From positions 1 to 64,000 of the forward strand of contig NZ_RQJP01000007.1 of the NCBI RefSeq assembly GCF_003858645.1: a stretch of DNA of 64,000 nt. Reading direction: 5' to 3'. A program made the translations under genes and the position numbers. Source of the DNA: Larkinella knui (lineage in GTDB: Bacteria > Bacteroidota > Bacteroidia > Cytophagales > Spirosomataceae). The notes under the pieces were generated by a model. That model did no database searches, was not told the origin of the DNA, and saw only the letters and a list, made by a program, of their open reading frames with translations. Shown here piece by piece: positions 7,822 through 15,289 of the stretch (position 1 is its first letter; every line of letters starts with the position of its first letter).

Positions 7822-8676
7822 TCAGGGAGCTGGTGCCACCGGCGTATCTTTGTTCACAATCGGCCATACGGCGGGTTGCGGAAAACTAATGCCTTTATTC
7901 AAACCGCGTTTTCCGTTGTCCTGCTGAAAATAGTATAAGGGCCAGCCTTTAAAGGTCAATTGCTGGCGGCCGAATACCGTAATCGAGCCAAAAAGTGTTT
8001 TATCGATCGTGGAGGGCACTTCCTTCAGCGTTTCTTCGTACAAAGGCCATACCGCATTGTTGCTAAAGTCGGACTTTGTGTAATTGTTCTTATTGTTTTT
8101 ATCGTTTTTGAAACCGTACAACGTGCGGCCCATGGCATCGGTGAAATAGATGGTTTTTCCGGTTCCTTCCTTATAATCAGACGTATAGCTTTTGCCGTTA
8201 TGCCCAATCAGCTGCGCGTTCGCCATCATGATGGAATAGTTCGGTTTGGCCACAAACCAGACATTGCCCACGTTTTCACCTTTCACATCGCCGGATTTGG
8301 CGTCATCCTTATAATAATACAACGGCCAGCTTTTGTAGGTCGTTTGCTTCGACCCATCGGCCCGCGTAATTGTTCCGAAATCGGTTGCGGTCAGGCCGGT
8401 TCCCAGTTTGGGGGTTGCGCGGTAAAATACGGGCCAGGTCGTCAAACAGCCGCCGGTGCAGGTCGATGCGCCGGTGCTATCGTAATCGTTCGAAAAAAAG
8501 TAAAGCGTCCGGCCCGTTTCGTCCGTCATCACATTTCCCAGTGAAGTGCTGGTCAAATTGATGGCCGGATCGGGTGCCGCAGGTGTTGCGTCATCCGTAT
8601 CTTTGTCACAGGAGGTTAAACAACCGACAATAAACAACAGGGCAACCACAGGGGTCGCAATCCATCTTGGTTTCAT
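7822..8676 (-). CDS. COG4315-type lipoprotein with duplicated Yx(FWY)xxD domains
   Basis: The start is taken at the ATG of 8674-8676 because it gives a clean lipoprotein signal (MKPRWIATPVVALLFIVGC LTSC region); an upstream in-frame start would bury it. The 284-residue product has two halves of the COG4315 pattern. The first has GRTLYFFSNDYDS, a CTGGCL cysteine pair, TWPVFY and SWPLYYYKDD; the second has GRTLYGFKNDKNN, VWPLYEE and GWPLYYFQQD but no cysteine pair. COG4315 lipoproteins have no settled biochemical role. No terminator with a T run follows; the long inverted repeat does. Confidence 0.8.
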   Translation of the reverse strand: MKPRWIATPVVALLFIVGCLTSCDKDTDDATPAAPDPAINLTSTSLGNVMTDETGRTLYFFSNDYDSTGASTCTGGCLTTWPVFYRATPKLGTGLTATDFGTITRADGSKQTTYKSWPLYYYKDDAKSGDVKGENVGNVWFVAKPNYSIMMANAQLIGHNGKSYTSDYKEGTGKTIYFTDAMGRTLYGFKNDKNNKNNYTKSDFSNNAVWPLYEETLKEVPSTIDKTLFGSITVFGRQQLTFKGWPLYYFQQDNGKRGLNKGISFPQPAVWPIVNKDTPVAPAP

Positions 8677-8781
8677 GGCAAACGAGATAAAAAGATTAGA
8701 ATTAAAGAGGTACCTGTCGAATCGATTCGTTGCCAGTACGGAGGTTGCGAAAAAAGGGTTGCGTGGCTGAAAAAAAAGGCC

Positions 8782-8810
8782 AAAAAAAAAGCCCGTCAAA
8801 TCTGACGGGC
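8782..8810 (-). terminator. Rho-independent terminator after ribBA
   Basis: Stem GCCCGTCA (8791-8798) / TGACGGGC (8803-8810) with loop AATC; the A9 run at 8782-8790 reads as a U tract on the reverse strand, right after the ribBA stop codon. Confidence 0.9.
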
Positions 8811-8832
8811 CAGCGTAAACGGCTTTGCTTGG

Positions 8833-10083
8833 TTAACCGACCTGATCGGTAAAATGCTTCAGTTCGTGCCCCATTTTGTCCCGCTTGGTCCGCAAATAGA
8901 CTTCATTATGCGGGTTGGGCTGAATATCGATGGGAACGGTTTCGACAATTTCCAGGCCGTAGCCCATCAGCCCCGCCCGTTTTTTAGGATTGTTGGAAAT
9001 CAGCCGGAGTTTAGTAACGCCCAGGTCGCGCAGAATTTGGGCACCAACGCCGTAATCGCGCGCATCCATCGGCAAACCGAGTTCGAGGTTCGCTTCAACG
9101 GTATCGCGGCCCATTTCCTGTAATTTATACGCCTTTAGTTTGTTCATCAACCCAATGCCCCGGCCTTCCTGAAACATGTAAAGCACGATGCCTTTGCCTT
9201 CCTGTTCAACCATTTTCATGGCCGCATGCAGTTGCTCTCCGCAGTCGCAACGGCACGAACCGAAAATATCGCCCGTTACACACGAGGAGTGAACCCGGAC
9301 CAAAACCGGCTCATTTTTCTCCCAGGTTCCTTTGATCAGTGCCAGGTGAGTGTCGTCGGTATTGATTTGTTTATAGGCAATTAATTCAAAATCTCCGTAG
9401 CTGGTGGGCATGTTAACGCCAATTTCGCGTTTGATCAGACTTTCCTGCCGCAACCGGTATTCAATCAAATCCTGAATACTGACCAGTTTCATTCCGAATT
9501 TGTCGGCAATTTCCCGCAACTGGGGCAACCGGGCCATGGTCCCATCTTCGTTCAGAACTTCAATCAGTACGCCCGCCGGTTGTAAACCCGCCAATTGTGC
9601 AAAATCAACGGCCGCTTCGGTATGCCCGGCCCGGCGGATGACCCCGCCATCGACGGCCCGCAAAGGGAAAATATGCCCCGGACGGCCCAGGTCTTCGGGT
9701 GTGGTGGCCGGATCGACCAGGGCGCGGATGGTTTTGGCGCGGTCGCTGGCCGATATGCCCGTTGTGCAGCCATTGCCCAGCAAATCGACGGAAACGGTAA
9801 AAGGCGTGGTGTGAACCGACGTGTTGTTGCCGACCATCATTTCCAGGCCCAGTTCCTGACAGCGGGCTTCGGTCAGCGGAGCGCACATCAGGCCCCGGCC
9901 TTCCCGAATCATGAAATTGACCATTTCGGGCGTGATTTTTTCCGCAGCGCAGATCATATCGCCCTCGTTTTCCCGGTCTTCGTCATCGACAACGAGAATG
10001 ATTTTTCCGTCGCGAATATCCTGAAGTGCGTCTTCGATCCGATCCAGGGGAATACCGGGATTGGTATTATTATTGCTCATCAT
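8833..10083 (-). CDS. ribBA: Bifunctional DHBP synthase / GTP cyclohydrolase II
   Basis: The 416-residue enzyme catalyses the two entry reactions of riboflavin synthesis. Residues about 11-205 are the RibB part, turning ribulose 5-phosphate into 3,4-dihydroxy-2-butanone 4-phosphate, with [10 protein letters not shown] near 35-44. Residues about 210-416 are RibA, which opens GTP; the zinc ligands are in [15 protein letters not shown], and the loop [10 protein letters not shown] follows. Length is normal for the fusion. Two adjacent ATG codons (10083, 10080) are equivalent starts. A clear terminator follows. No FMN riboswitch core was found upstream; a purine-rich inverted repeat is there instead. 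Confidence 0.97.
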   Translation of the reverse strand: MMSNNNTNPGIPLDRIEDALQDIRDGKIILVVDDEDRENEGDMICAAEKITPEMVNFMIREGRGLMCAPLTEARCQELGLEMMVGNNTSVHTTPFTVSVDLLGNGCTTGISASDRAKTIRALVDPATTPEDLGRPGHIFPLRAVDGGVIRRAGHTEAAVDFAQLAGLQPAGVLIEVLNEDGTMARLPQLREIADKFGMKLVSIQDLIEYRLRQESLIKREIGVNMPTSYGDFELIAYKQINTDDTHLALIKGTWEKNEPVLVRVHSSCVTGDIFGSCRCDCGEQLHAAMKMVEQEGKGIVLYMFQEGRGIGLMNKLKAYKLQEMGRDTVEANLELGLPMDARDYGVGAQILRDLGVTKLRLISNNPKKRAGLMGYGLEIVETVPIDIQPNPHNEVYLRTKRDKMGHELKHFTDQVG

Positions 10084-10095
10084 AATTTATAGTAA

Positions 10096-10195
10096 AGACA
10101 GGAAAGAAAAGACAAAACGATAGGCATACAAGACCGCCAGCCAGCGGTTTACCGCAGCTTTCCGTCTTTCCGCTCTTGTCTTTTCTCTCACGTCT
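10096..10195. repeat. Purine-rich inverted repeat upstream of ribBA
   Basis: Arm AGACAGGAAAGAAAAGACAA (10096-10115) pairs with TTGTCTTTTCTCTCACGTCT (10176-10195) with few mismatches. The right arm shares the CTTGTCTTTTCTCTC word with the repeat near 14.8 kb. It lies in the ribBA leader or promoter region. Confidence 0.7.
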
Positions 10196-10232
10196 GTATG
10201 AACATTGTTCCGTAAAGATACGTTCGATACGC

Positions 10233-10240
10233 TAAATTTG
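10233..10240 (+). promoter_or_regulatory. Candidate -7 element (TAAATTTG) for the T9SS-type protein
   Basis: TAAATTTG matches TAnnTTTG and sits 58 bases ahead of the GTG start of the next gene. No TTTG was found at the expected -33 distance, so this is a weak call. Confidence 0.3.
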
Positions 10241-10297
10241 TGTTTTGCACGTTTTTATCAAAAATAACACTTGTAGTTACGAAAAAACTTTACCCTC

Positions 10298-12298
10298 GTG
10301 AGCGTAGTCAGGAAGTGGTTAGCCGGTTTAGTACATTTTGTCCGGCAGCAGGTCCGGGTTTTCCTGATCGGGATGTGTTTTGCGCTGAATTTAAACGCGT
10401 TTGCTCAAACAACTGTTACGGAAGATTGGTGTGTAAAGCGGCCTGAACTTTCCGAAGAAGGAGGCTTTACTGTATCATCAACAAAAGGGTGTGCTCCATT
10501 GACCATTACGGTAAAAAATACCACAAATAGCCCCGATAATATATTTCGATACGTTTACGATTACAAAGGTGGTAATCCAGTAGCCACTAATTCCAGCGTT
10601 TTAGAAACTGCACACACCTTTTCAAAACCGGGAAAGTATAAAATTTTGCAGGTAGGGAGCAAAGGAAGTACGGGTTCAGTTGCCTGTCAGGAGGTTGAAG
10701 TGCTCGATGCCACACCGCCTAATTTTCGGGCCTACAGTTGCGTCGATCTGAAGGTTATTGTGGATATTGTCAATGATGCCGTTGCCAGTCAGTATGATGA
10801 GTTTTTGGTCGACTGGAAAGATGGAAGTGCCATCCAAACCGTGCCTAAAACCGCGCTGGCCGGAATAACGCATACGTATAGAAACAATGCCGATTACACC
10901 ATCAGGGTCAGCGGTAATTACCGTGGCCTGAATTGCGGGGGCGGTTCTTTTCAGCAGGTCAAGCCCTTGTTGAACACTGAATTTGTAAAACCGATTATCA
11001 GTCGTTTGGCAACGACAGGCTCCACCATTACCCTGCAGGTAAAGGCTGGCGCCAAGCAGCAGGTAACTCTCTATCAGCAGGGAGCATCCGGCACCTTCAG
11101 CCCCACGCCGGTTTCGCGCGTTGGCGATGGGTCGCTGGTAATCAATGATATCACCTCGCATCCGACCTGTTTTAAAGCGGTTTCTATAGATGCTTGCGGA
11201 CAAAAACTGGAGTCGGATGTGGTTTGCAGCATTGGGCTGGACGTGGCAGCGAAAGACCAGCAGAACGAAGTGGTCTGGACGGCACCCGGTAGTCCGGCCA
11301 ATTTTCAGAAATATACCGTTACAAAAAATGATGCCGCCTTCCGTACGTTCACCCGCATCGGTGATAAATCAGTGAACGATACGGAAGGACTCAATTGCAA
11401 TCAGGACTATTGCTATCAGGTAACGGCTTTGGCCGGCGCAACGGAAATCGTGTCGGATAAAAAGTGCGTACGGGTTCTTTCGTCATCGGTGCCACCGGCT
11501 TTTTCCACGGTGCAGGTTTCGGTCAATGGTGACAACCGGGTCGATTTGCGGGGCTTGCCGCCCGTTCCGACTTCGCAAAACCCGACCTATAAAATGATTG
11601 TTTTTCGCCGGGATGAACCGGCAGGGGCCTTCGAACAAACCGGCGAAGAGGTGGATCGGAATATTCACCAGGATGGCGGTGTGCAGCCCCAGAAGCAGTC
11701 GTATTGCTATCAGGTGGTGTATCAAAACGCCTGCGGGGTATCGTCCGAGCCTTCTAAAATGGTTTGTACGGTTTTCCTGGCGTCCAATTCCGCTTCTACC
11801 ATCGACTGGACATCCGATTCTCCTTTTGCGGATGAAGCGATTGATCATTACGTGATCGAAAAAATCGATGCCAGTGGCGTGGTTTGGGAAGAAGTAGCCG
11901 TAGGAATGCAGACCTCCTACCGCCCCGCAACGGAAGCCGACAACCAGCAGTTCCGGTTTCGGGTCAAGGCGGTTTCGAAATCCGGGGCCATCAGTTACTC
12001 CAATTTCTATACGTTCGTCCAGGCACCCCGCATCTTTATGCCGGACGCGTTTACGCCCAACGGCGACCAGGACAATAATGTACTGGAAGTAAAAGGCAGT
12101 ACCTATTTTCAGTCCATTCAAATGACGATTTATAACCGCTGGGGCGAAGTCGTGTTTCACACAGAAAGTCGCGAAGGGTGGGATGGGCGAATCGGTGGTC
12201 AACCCGCTCCGGCCGGAACGTACGCTTATCGCATCACCGCTGTGGACCCGAACGGCGTCAAAACAGAAAAGCTGGGTAAGGTGTTACTGCTTCGGTAG
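10298..12298 (+). CDS. T9SS-exported protein with gliding-motility-type C-terminal domain
   Basis: The 666-residue product starts at GTG 10298; an ATG at 10373 is an alternative that still leaves a short signal (MCFALNLNAFAQ). The signal region ends near residue 36. A PKD-like domain follows (CAPLTITVKNTT, FSKPGKYKI), then fibronectin-type repeats with paired cysteines such as CNQDYCYQVTAL and QSYCYQVVYQNACG. The last ~85 residues match the type B (gliding) sorting domain: FMPDAFTPNGDQDNN, IYNRWGEVVFHT, GWDGRIGGQPAPAGTYAYRI. Such domains send proteins through the type IX system to the cell surface or medium. The protein's own activity is unknown; an adhesin or matrix role is a guess. Confidence 0.9.
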   Translation: MSVVRKWLAGLVHFVRQQVRVFLIGMCFALNLNAFAQTTVTEDWCVKRPELSEEGGFTVSSTKGCAPLTITVKNTTNSPDNIFRYVYDYKGGNPVATNSSVLETAHTFSKPGKYKILQVGSKGSTGSVACQEVEVLDATPPNFRAYSCVDLKVIVDIVNDAVASQYDEFLVDWKDGSAIQTVPKTALAGITHTYRNNADYTIRVSGNYRGLNCGGGSFQQVKPLLNTEFVKPIISRLATTGSTITLQVKAGAKQQVTLYQQGASGTFSPTPVSRVGDGSLVINDITSHPTCFKAVSIDACGQKLESDVVCSIGLDVAAKDQQNEVVWTAPGSPANFQKYTVTKNDAAFRTFTRIGDKSVNDTEGLNCNQDYCYQVTALAGATEIVSDKKCVRVLSSSVPPAFSTVQVSVNGDNRVDLRGLPPVPTSQNPTYKMIVFRRDEPAGAFEQTGEEVDRNIHQDGGVQPQKQSYCYQVVYQNACGVSSEPSKMVCTVFLASNSASTIDWTSDSPFADEAIDHYVIEKIDASGVVWEEVAVGMQTSYRPATEADNQQFRFRVKAVSKSGAISYSNFYTFVQAPRIFMPDAFTPNGDQDNNVLEVKGSTYFQSIQMTIYNRWGEVVFHTESREGWDGRIGGQPAPAGTYAYRITAVDPNGVKTEKLGKVLLLR

Positions 12299-12352
12299 AT
12301 GAACATCGGGAAAAGACAACGGCCAAAATCGGCGAGGTCTGCTTTTCATTGC

Positions 12353-12360
12353 TACCTTTG
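12353..12360 (+). promoter_or_regulatory. Candidate -7 element (TACCTTTG) for ybaB
   Basis: TACCTTTG fits TAnnTTTG and lies 66 bases before the ybaB ATG. The -33 half is not recognisable, so confidence is low. Confidence 0.35.
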
Positions 12361-12426
12361 CTCAACCAATTTCAGGGTGTTGCTGGTAATTTTCTTGTCT
12401 TTTGTCTTATTTATTTTTCGAATGGT

Positions 12427-12762
12427 ATGTTCAACATGATGGATATGTTCGGCAAGGTGAAGGAGTTTCAGGCCCGTCTGAAAGACGCTCAGGCCAGCCT
12501 GAATACCATTACCGAATCGGGAGAATCGGGTGCCGGTATGGTTCGTGTAACCGTCAATGGCCTTAAACAAGTGGTTCGGCTGACGATCGATCCGGATCTT
12601 ATTCGGCCGGATGATCGCGAGATGCTTCAGGATCTGGTGGTTGCGGCCACCAACAAGGCACTCGAAAATGTAGAACCTAAAATTAAGGACCACCTTCAGA
12701 AAGCCACCGAAGGACTGTTGCCTAATATTCCCGGTTTTGACCTGGGCAACCTGATGTCGTAA
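12427..12762 (+). CDS. YbaB/EbfC nucleoid-associated protein
   Basis: The 111-residue protein has the YbaB layout: a Met-rich N-terminus (MFNMMDMFGKVKEFQARLKDAQ), a central GAGMVRVTVNGLKQVVRLTIDP strand pair, and a C-terminal helix DLVVAATNKALENV. YbaB dimers bind DNA and shape the nucleoid. The ATG at 12427 is chosen because upstream in-frame codons encode a hydrophobic stretch foreign to the family. It is not next to dnaX/recR, the common partner elsewhere; the next gene, a glycosyltransferase, starts three bases after its stop. Confidence 0.92.
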   Translation: MFNMMDMFGKVKEFQARLKDAQASLNTITESGESGAGMVRVTVNGLKQVVRLTIDPDLIRPDDREMLQDLVVAATNKALENVEPKIKDHLQKATEGLLPNIPGFDLGNLMS

Positions 12763-12765
12763 GGC

Positions 12766-13800
12766 ATGGATCAGGTTGCTATCGTGATTCTGAATTACAA
12801 CGGGAAATCATTTCTGGAACAGTTTTTACCTTCCGTACTGGCGCATTCGGAAGGGTGTCCGGTTTATGTTGCCGACAACAATTCGACGGACGGCTCGCTG
12901 GCCTTCTTACAGTCGAAATTTGCGTCGGTGCGGCTGATCCGTCTGCCGGTCAATTTCGGGTATGCGGGCGGTTACAATGCGGCTTTAAAACAAATTGAGG
13001 CCACCTATTTTCTTCTGCTGAATTCCGACGTCGAAGTAAGCGACGGCTGGTTGTCGCCCCTGCTGCGCAGGATGGAAGCCAACCCGCTTGTGGCCGCCTG
13101 CCAACCCAAAATCCGGGCCTTTCAGAATCCCGCCCTGTTTGAATATGCGGGAGCAGCCGGCGGTTATATCGATTATCTGGGCTATCCTTTTTGCCGGGGT
13201 CGTCTGTTCGATACGATTGAAGAAGACCAGCACCAGTACGATGATGCGCGCCAGATCTTCTGGGCAACGGGTGCGTGCATGTTGGTGCGCTCCGACGTTT
13301 TTCGCCGGTTAGACGGCTTTGACCCCCGGTTTTTTGCCCACATGGAAGAAGTCGACTGGTGTTGGCGGGCCAAAAATGCCGGTTATCAAATCTGGTATTG
13401 TCCCGAATCAACGATTTACCACGTCGGGGGCGGCACCCTTCACAAATCCAATCCGCACAAAACGTTTCTGAATTATCGCAATAGTTTGGCAATGCTTTAC
13501 AAGAATTTGCCGACGGGTCACGTAGTCCTCAACATTCTGATCCGGCTGGTTTTGGATGGGCTGTCAGGTGTCCGGCTGCTACTAACCGGCCACTGGCAGG
13601 ATACGCTGGCGATTTTAAAAGCTCACTTTGCTTTTTACAGTTGGCTGCCCTACCTGCGTAAGCAGCGGAATGCGCTGGCTGACCTGCGAAATAACCGCAT
13701 CACCCACCGGGAAATTCATCCGCACAGCATCGTCTGGCAGTACTTTGTGAAAGGAAAAAAGACGTTTAGGGAGCTTCTGACCGAAAAAAACAGCCAGTAG
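12766..13800 (+). CDS. Family 2 glycosyltransferase (rhamnosyltransferase-like)
   Basis: This 344-residue enzyme has a GT-A fold: VAIVILNYNGKSFLEQFLPS at the start, ADNNSTDGS near 46-54, and NSDVEVSDGWL carrying the metal-binding acidic motif near 86-96. The acceptor region has ATGACMLVRSDVF and FAHMEEVDWCWRAKNAGY, typical of WbbL-like rhamnosyltransferases. It likely adds a sugar to a surface polysaccharide at the cytoplasmic membrane. It is translationally close to ybaB and convergent with pspC, with no other polysaccharide genes beside it. Confidence 0.9.
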   Translation: MDQVAIVILNYNGKSFLEQFLPSVLAHSEGCPVYVADNNSTDGSLAFLQSKFASVRLIRLPVNFGYAGGYNAALKQIEATYFLLLNSDVEVSDGWLSPLLRRMEANPLVAACQPKIRAFQNPALFEYAGAAGGYIDYLGYPFCRGRLFDTIEEDQHQYDDARQIFWATGACMLVRSDVFRRLDGFDPRFFAHMEEVDWCWRAKNAGYQIWYCPESTIYHVGGGTLHKSNPHKTFLNYRNSLAMLYKNLPTGHVVLNILIRLVLDGLSGVRLLLTGHWQDTLAILKAHFAFYSWLPYLRKQRNALADLRNNRITHREIHPHSIVWQYFVKGKKTFRELLTEKNSQ

Positions 13801-13812
13801 GAGGTGCAATTC

Positions 13813-14034
13813 CTATAATTCCCAAATAGTAGGATTATTATGACGGCGGAGGTGTTTGTTCATCTCCATCCAAAAAGCCATGATCAGATACAGCACCACT
13901 GGCGAGCCCAGGGTGAGGCACGATGTATAAATAAAATACAGACGAATGCTACTGGCCGAGATATTCATCATCTCGCCTAATTTTGTGCAAACGCCAAATG
14001 CCTGGCTTTCGACGAAATACCTGAGTTTATTCAT
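13813..14034 (-). CDS. PspC-domain small membrane protein
   Basis: From the ATG at 14032-14034 the product has 73 residues and covers one PspC domain: LRYFVESQAFGVCTKLGEMMNISASS, then a membrane helix in LGSPVVLYLIMAFWMEM. An upstream in-frame start would add 42 residues unlike the family. PspC proteins take part in envelope-stress responses in enterobacteria; in Bacteroidota small single-domain versions are common and uncharacterised. Confidence 0.85.
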   Translation of the reverse strand: MNKLRYFVESQAFGVCTKLGEMMNISASSIRLYFIYTSCLTLGSPVVLYLIMAFWMEMNKHLRRHNNPTIWEL

Positions 14035-14457
14035 AGCAGTAACACTCCTGATAATCAGTATAAAGCCGCCGGAAGAACAGCTTACCTTCTTTTCCCCGGA
14101 CAACGGCTCTGATCGTTTACCAAATATACATTGGACGAACTGAATCAACAATTTCGGCAACGATTTGTTTCAGCTATTTATTTAGTGGCAAAGTCTTTAT
14201 ATTTTATTAAATCTTCAAATAGGACAATTAAAATCGAAGAGAATTGTTTAAAAATTCGTAACAATTTTTGTTACTTTGTGTTTACTAAGGCGTTGTCTTA
14301 AAAAAGTTACGATATTTTTGCTATTCAACAAAGTCAATGCATAGACGGTCTGTTCCATCCGTATCGCCACTTTCGTGTGTTAACCTGGAACCTGTTTGAA
14401 GACTTTTGTTAAGAATACTCCAGTCAGTAATGTTTTATTTTTAATTTTTTAAGTTTT
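14035..14457. other. Divergent intergenic region of pspC and the cold-shock gene
   Basis: The gap is 423 bp and AT-rich. It holds the pspC promoter candidate and, for the cold-shock gene, a long leader in which no confident promoter could be placed (TTACTTTG near 14271-14278 is one base off the -7 consensus). A long 5' leader is usual for cold-shock mRNAs. Confidence 0.55.
14121..14152 (-). promoter_or_regulatory. Candidate promoter of the PspC gene
   Basis: On the reverse strand ATTG (14149-14152), a 20-base spacer, and TATATTTG (14121-14128) match the TTTG/TAnnTTTG pattern in 7 of 8 fixed positions. It lies about 87 bases upstream of the pspC ATG. Confidence 0.5.
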
Positions 14458-14664
14458 ATGCAAACAGGTGTTGTCAAATTTTTCAACGAGAGCAAAGGCT
14501 ACGGGTTCATCGTCGAAGATGATACGAACCGTGACATTTTCGTGCACATTACTGGCCTGAATGGTACAACTATTCGGGAAACAGACCGGGTCTCTTTCGA
14601 AGTAATCGAAGGGAAAAAAGGCCTTAATGCCGTAAAGGTTAAAAAACTGGAAGGAGCCTATTGA
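14458..14664 (+). CDS. Cold-shock domain protein (CspA family)
   Basis: The 68-residue protein is a single cold-shock domain binding single-stranded nucleic acid. RNP1 is KGYGFIVED and RNP2 is DIFVHITG, with the usual N-terminal GVVKFFNESKGYG. It acts as an RNA chaperone that melts mRNA structure in the cold or in fast growth. It stands alone with a strong terminator after it. Confidence 0.96.
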   Translation: MQTGVVKFFNESKGYGFIVEDDTNRDIFVHITGLNGTTIRETDRVSFEVIEGKKGLNAVKVKKLEGAY

Positions 14665-14686
14665 AAAACCACTCCTTCGCAAACAT

Positions 14687-14716
14687 AAAAACCCCGGTCG
14701 TATGACCGGGGTTTTT
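14687..14716 (+). terminator. Rho-independent terminator of the cold-shock gene
   Basis: Arms AAAAACCCCGGTC (14687-14699) and GACCGGGGTTTTT (14704-14716) with loop GTAT; symmetrical A/T flanks let it act in both directions, though the forward gene is the one that ends here. Confidence 0.93.
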
Positions 14717-14723
14717 GTTGTTT

Positions 14724-14817
14724 TAAGAGAAGTGAGAAGCTAGAAATAAGAGTATAGACAAGAGAGTAAAGACTCCTTGTCGAATTCTTGTCTTTTCTCT
14801 CTCGTCTTTTCTCTTTC
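14724..14817. repeat. Purine/pyrimidine inverted repeat
   Basis: A purine-rich arm from 14724 (AAGAGAAGTGAGAAGC and on to ATAGACAAGAG near 14763) faces a pyrimidine arm ending TCTCGTCTTTTCTCTTT (to 14817). Pairing is imperfect. It lies just downstream of the Gre-like gene, and its right arm shares words with the repeat upstream of ribBA. Confidence 0.6.
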
Positions 14818-15277
14818 ATCTGACCTCAACAATCCGAATCGGTTTTCCGTTAAAAACGACTTCGTCATCGGCCTTGACATGGTTTAACCGGGCGGCAATC
14901 GGCGAAGCCGCCGAAATCGCAAAGTAATCGGTTTGATCCACCGTAATTTTTCCGGCGCTGATGGCGATGAAATAATTTCCCTGGCTGGTGAGTACCAGAC
15001 TCCCCGGCTGAACAATCGAATACGGTTTTCCCGCATCAATTCCCCCCAGTTCCTGCTCCAGCCTGCGGGCTTCAGCCAGTTGCTGGGCGTGGCGGTCGCG
15101 CTCGATCTGCGCCATCGCCCGACCGGTTTCGTACTTGTCGCCCGCGCTGCTTTTCGATTCCTCGTTGGCCGCCGACTGGGCGGCTTCCATGGCGGTTTTG
15201 GCCGTTTCGATGCGCTGGGCGACGTATTGGCGGCAACGGTCAAAAAGCGTTTGTTTAACGGTGGCGTAATCAATCAT
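14816..15277 (-). CDS. GreA/GreB-family transcription factor-like protein
   Basis: The 153-residue protein has the Gre plan: an N-terminal antiparallel coiled coil (about 5-75) with ESKSSAGDKYETGRAMAQIERDRHAQQL, and a C-terminal FKBP-like domain (about 85-153) with SPIAARLNHVKADDEVVFNGKPIRIVEV. Gre factors enter the polymerase secondary channel and stimulate RNA cleavage through acidic residues at the coiled-coil tip. Here the tip is SSAGDKYE, so its cleavage activity is uncertain; related Bacteroidota proteins are often misnamed 3-oxoacyl-ACP synthase. It is 12 bases downstream of lysS and probably co-transcribed. Confidence 0.75.
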   Translation of the reverse strand: MIDYATVKQTLFDRCRQYVAQRIETAKTAMEAAQSAANEESKSSAGDKYETGRAMAQIERDRHAQQLAEARRLEQELGGIDAGKPYSIVQPGSLVLTSQGNYFIAISAGKITVDQTDYFAISAASPIAARLNHVKADDEVVFNGKPIRIVEVR

Positions 15278-15289
15278 GGGCGGTTTTGA

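Noticed and set aside
10084-10297. FMN riboswitch ahead of ribBA
   Set aside because: The conserved FMN core (AGGGGCGGGGTGAAA-type) is absent; the structure there is a purine-rich inverted repeat.
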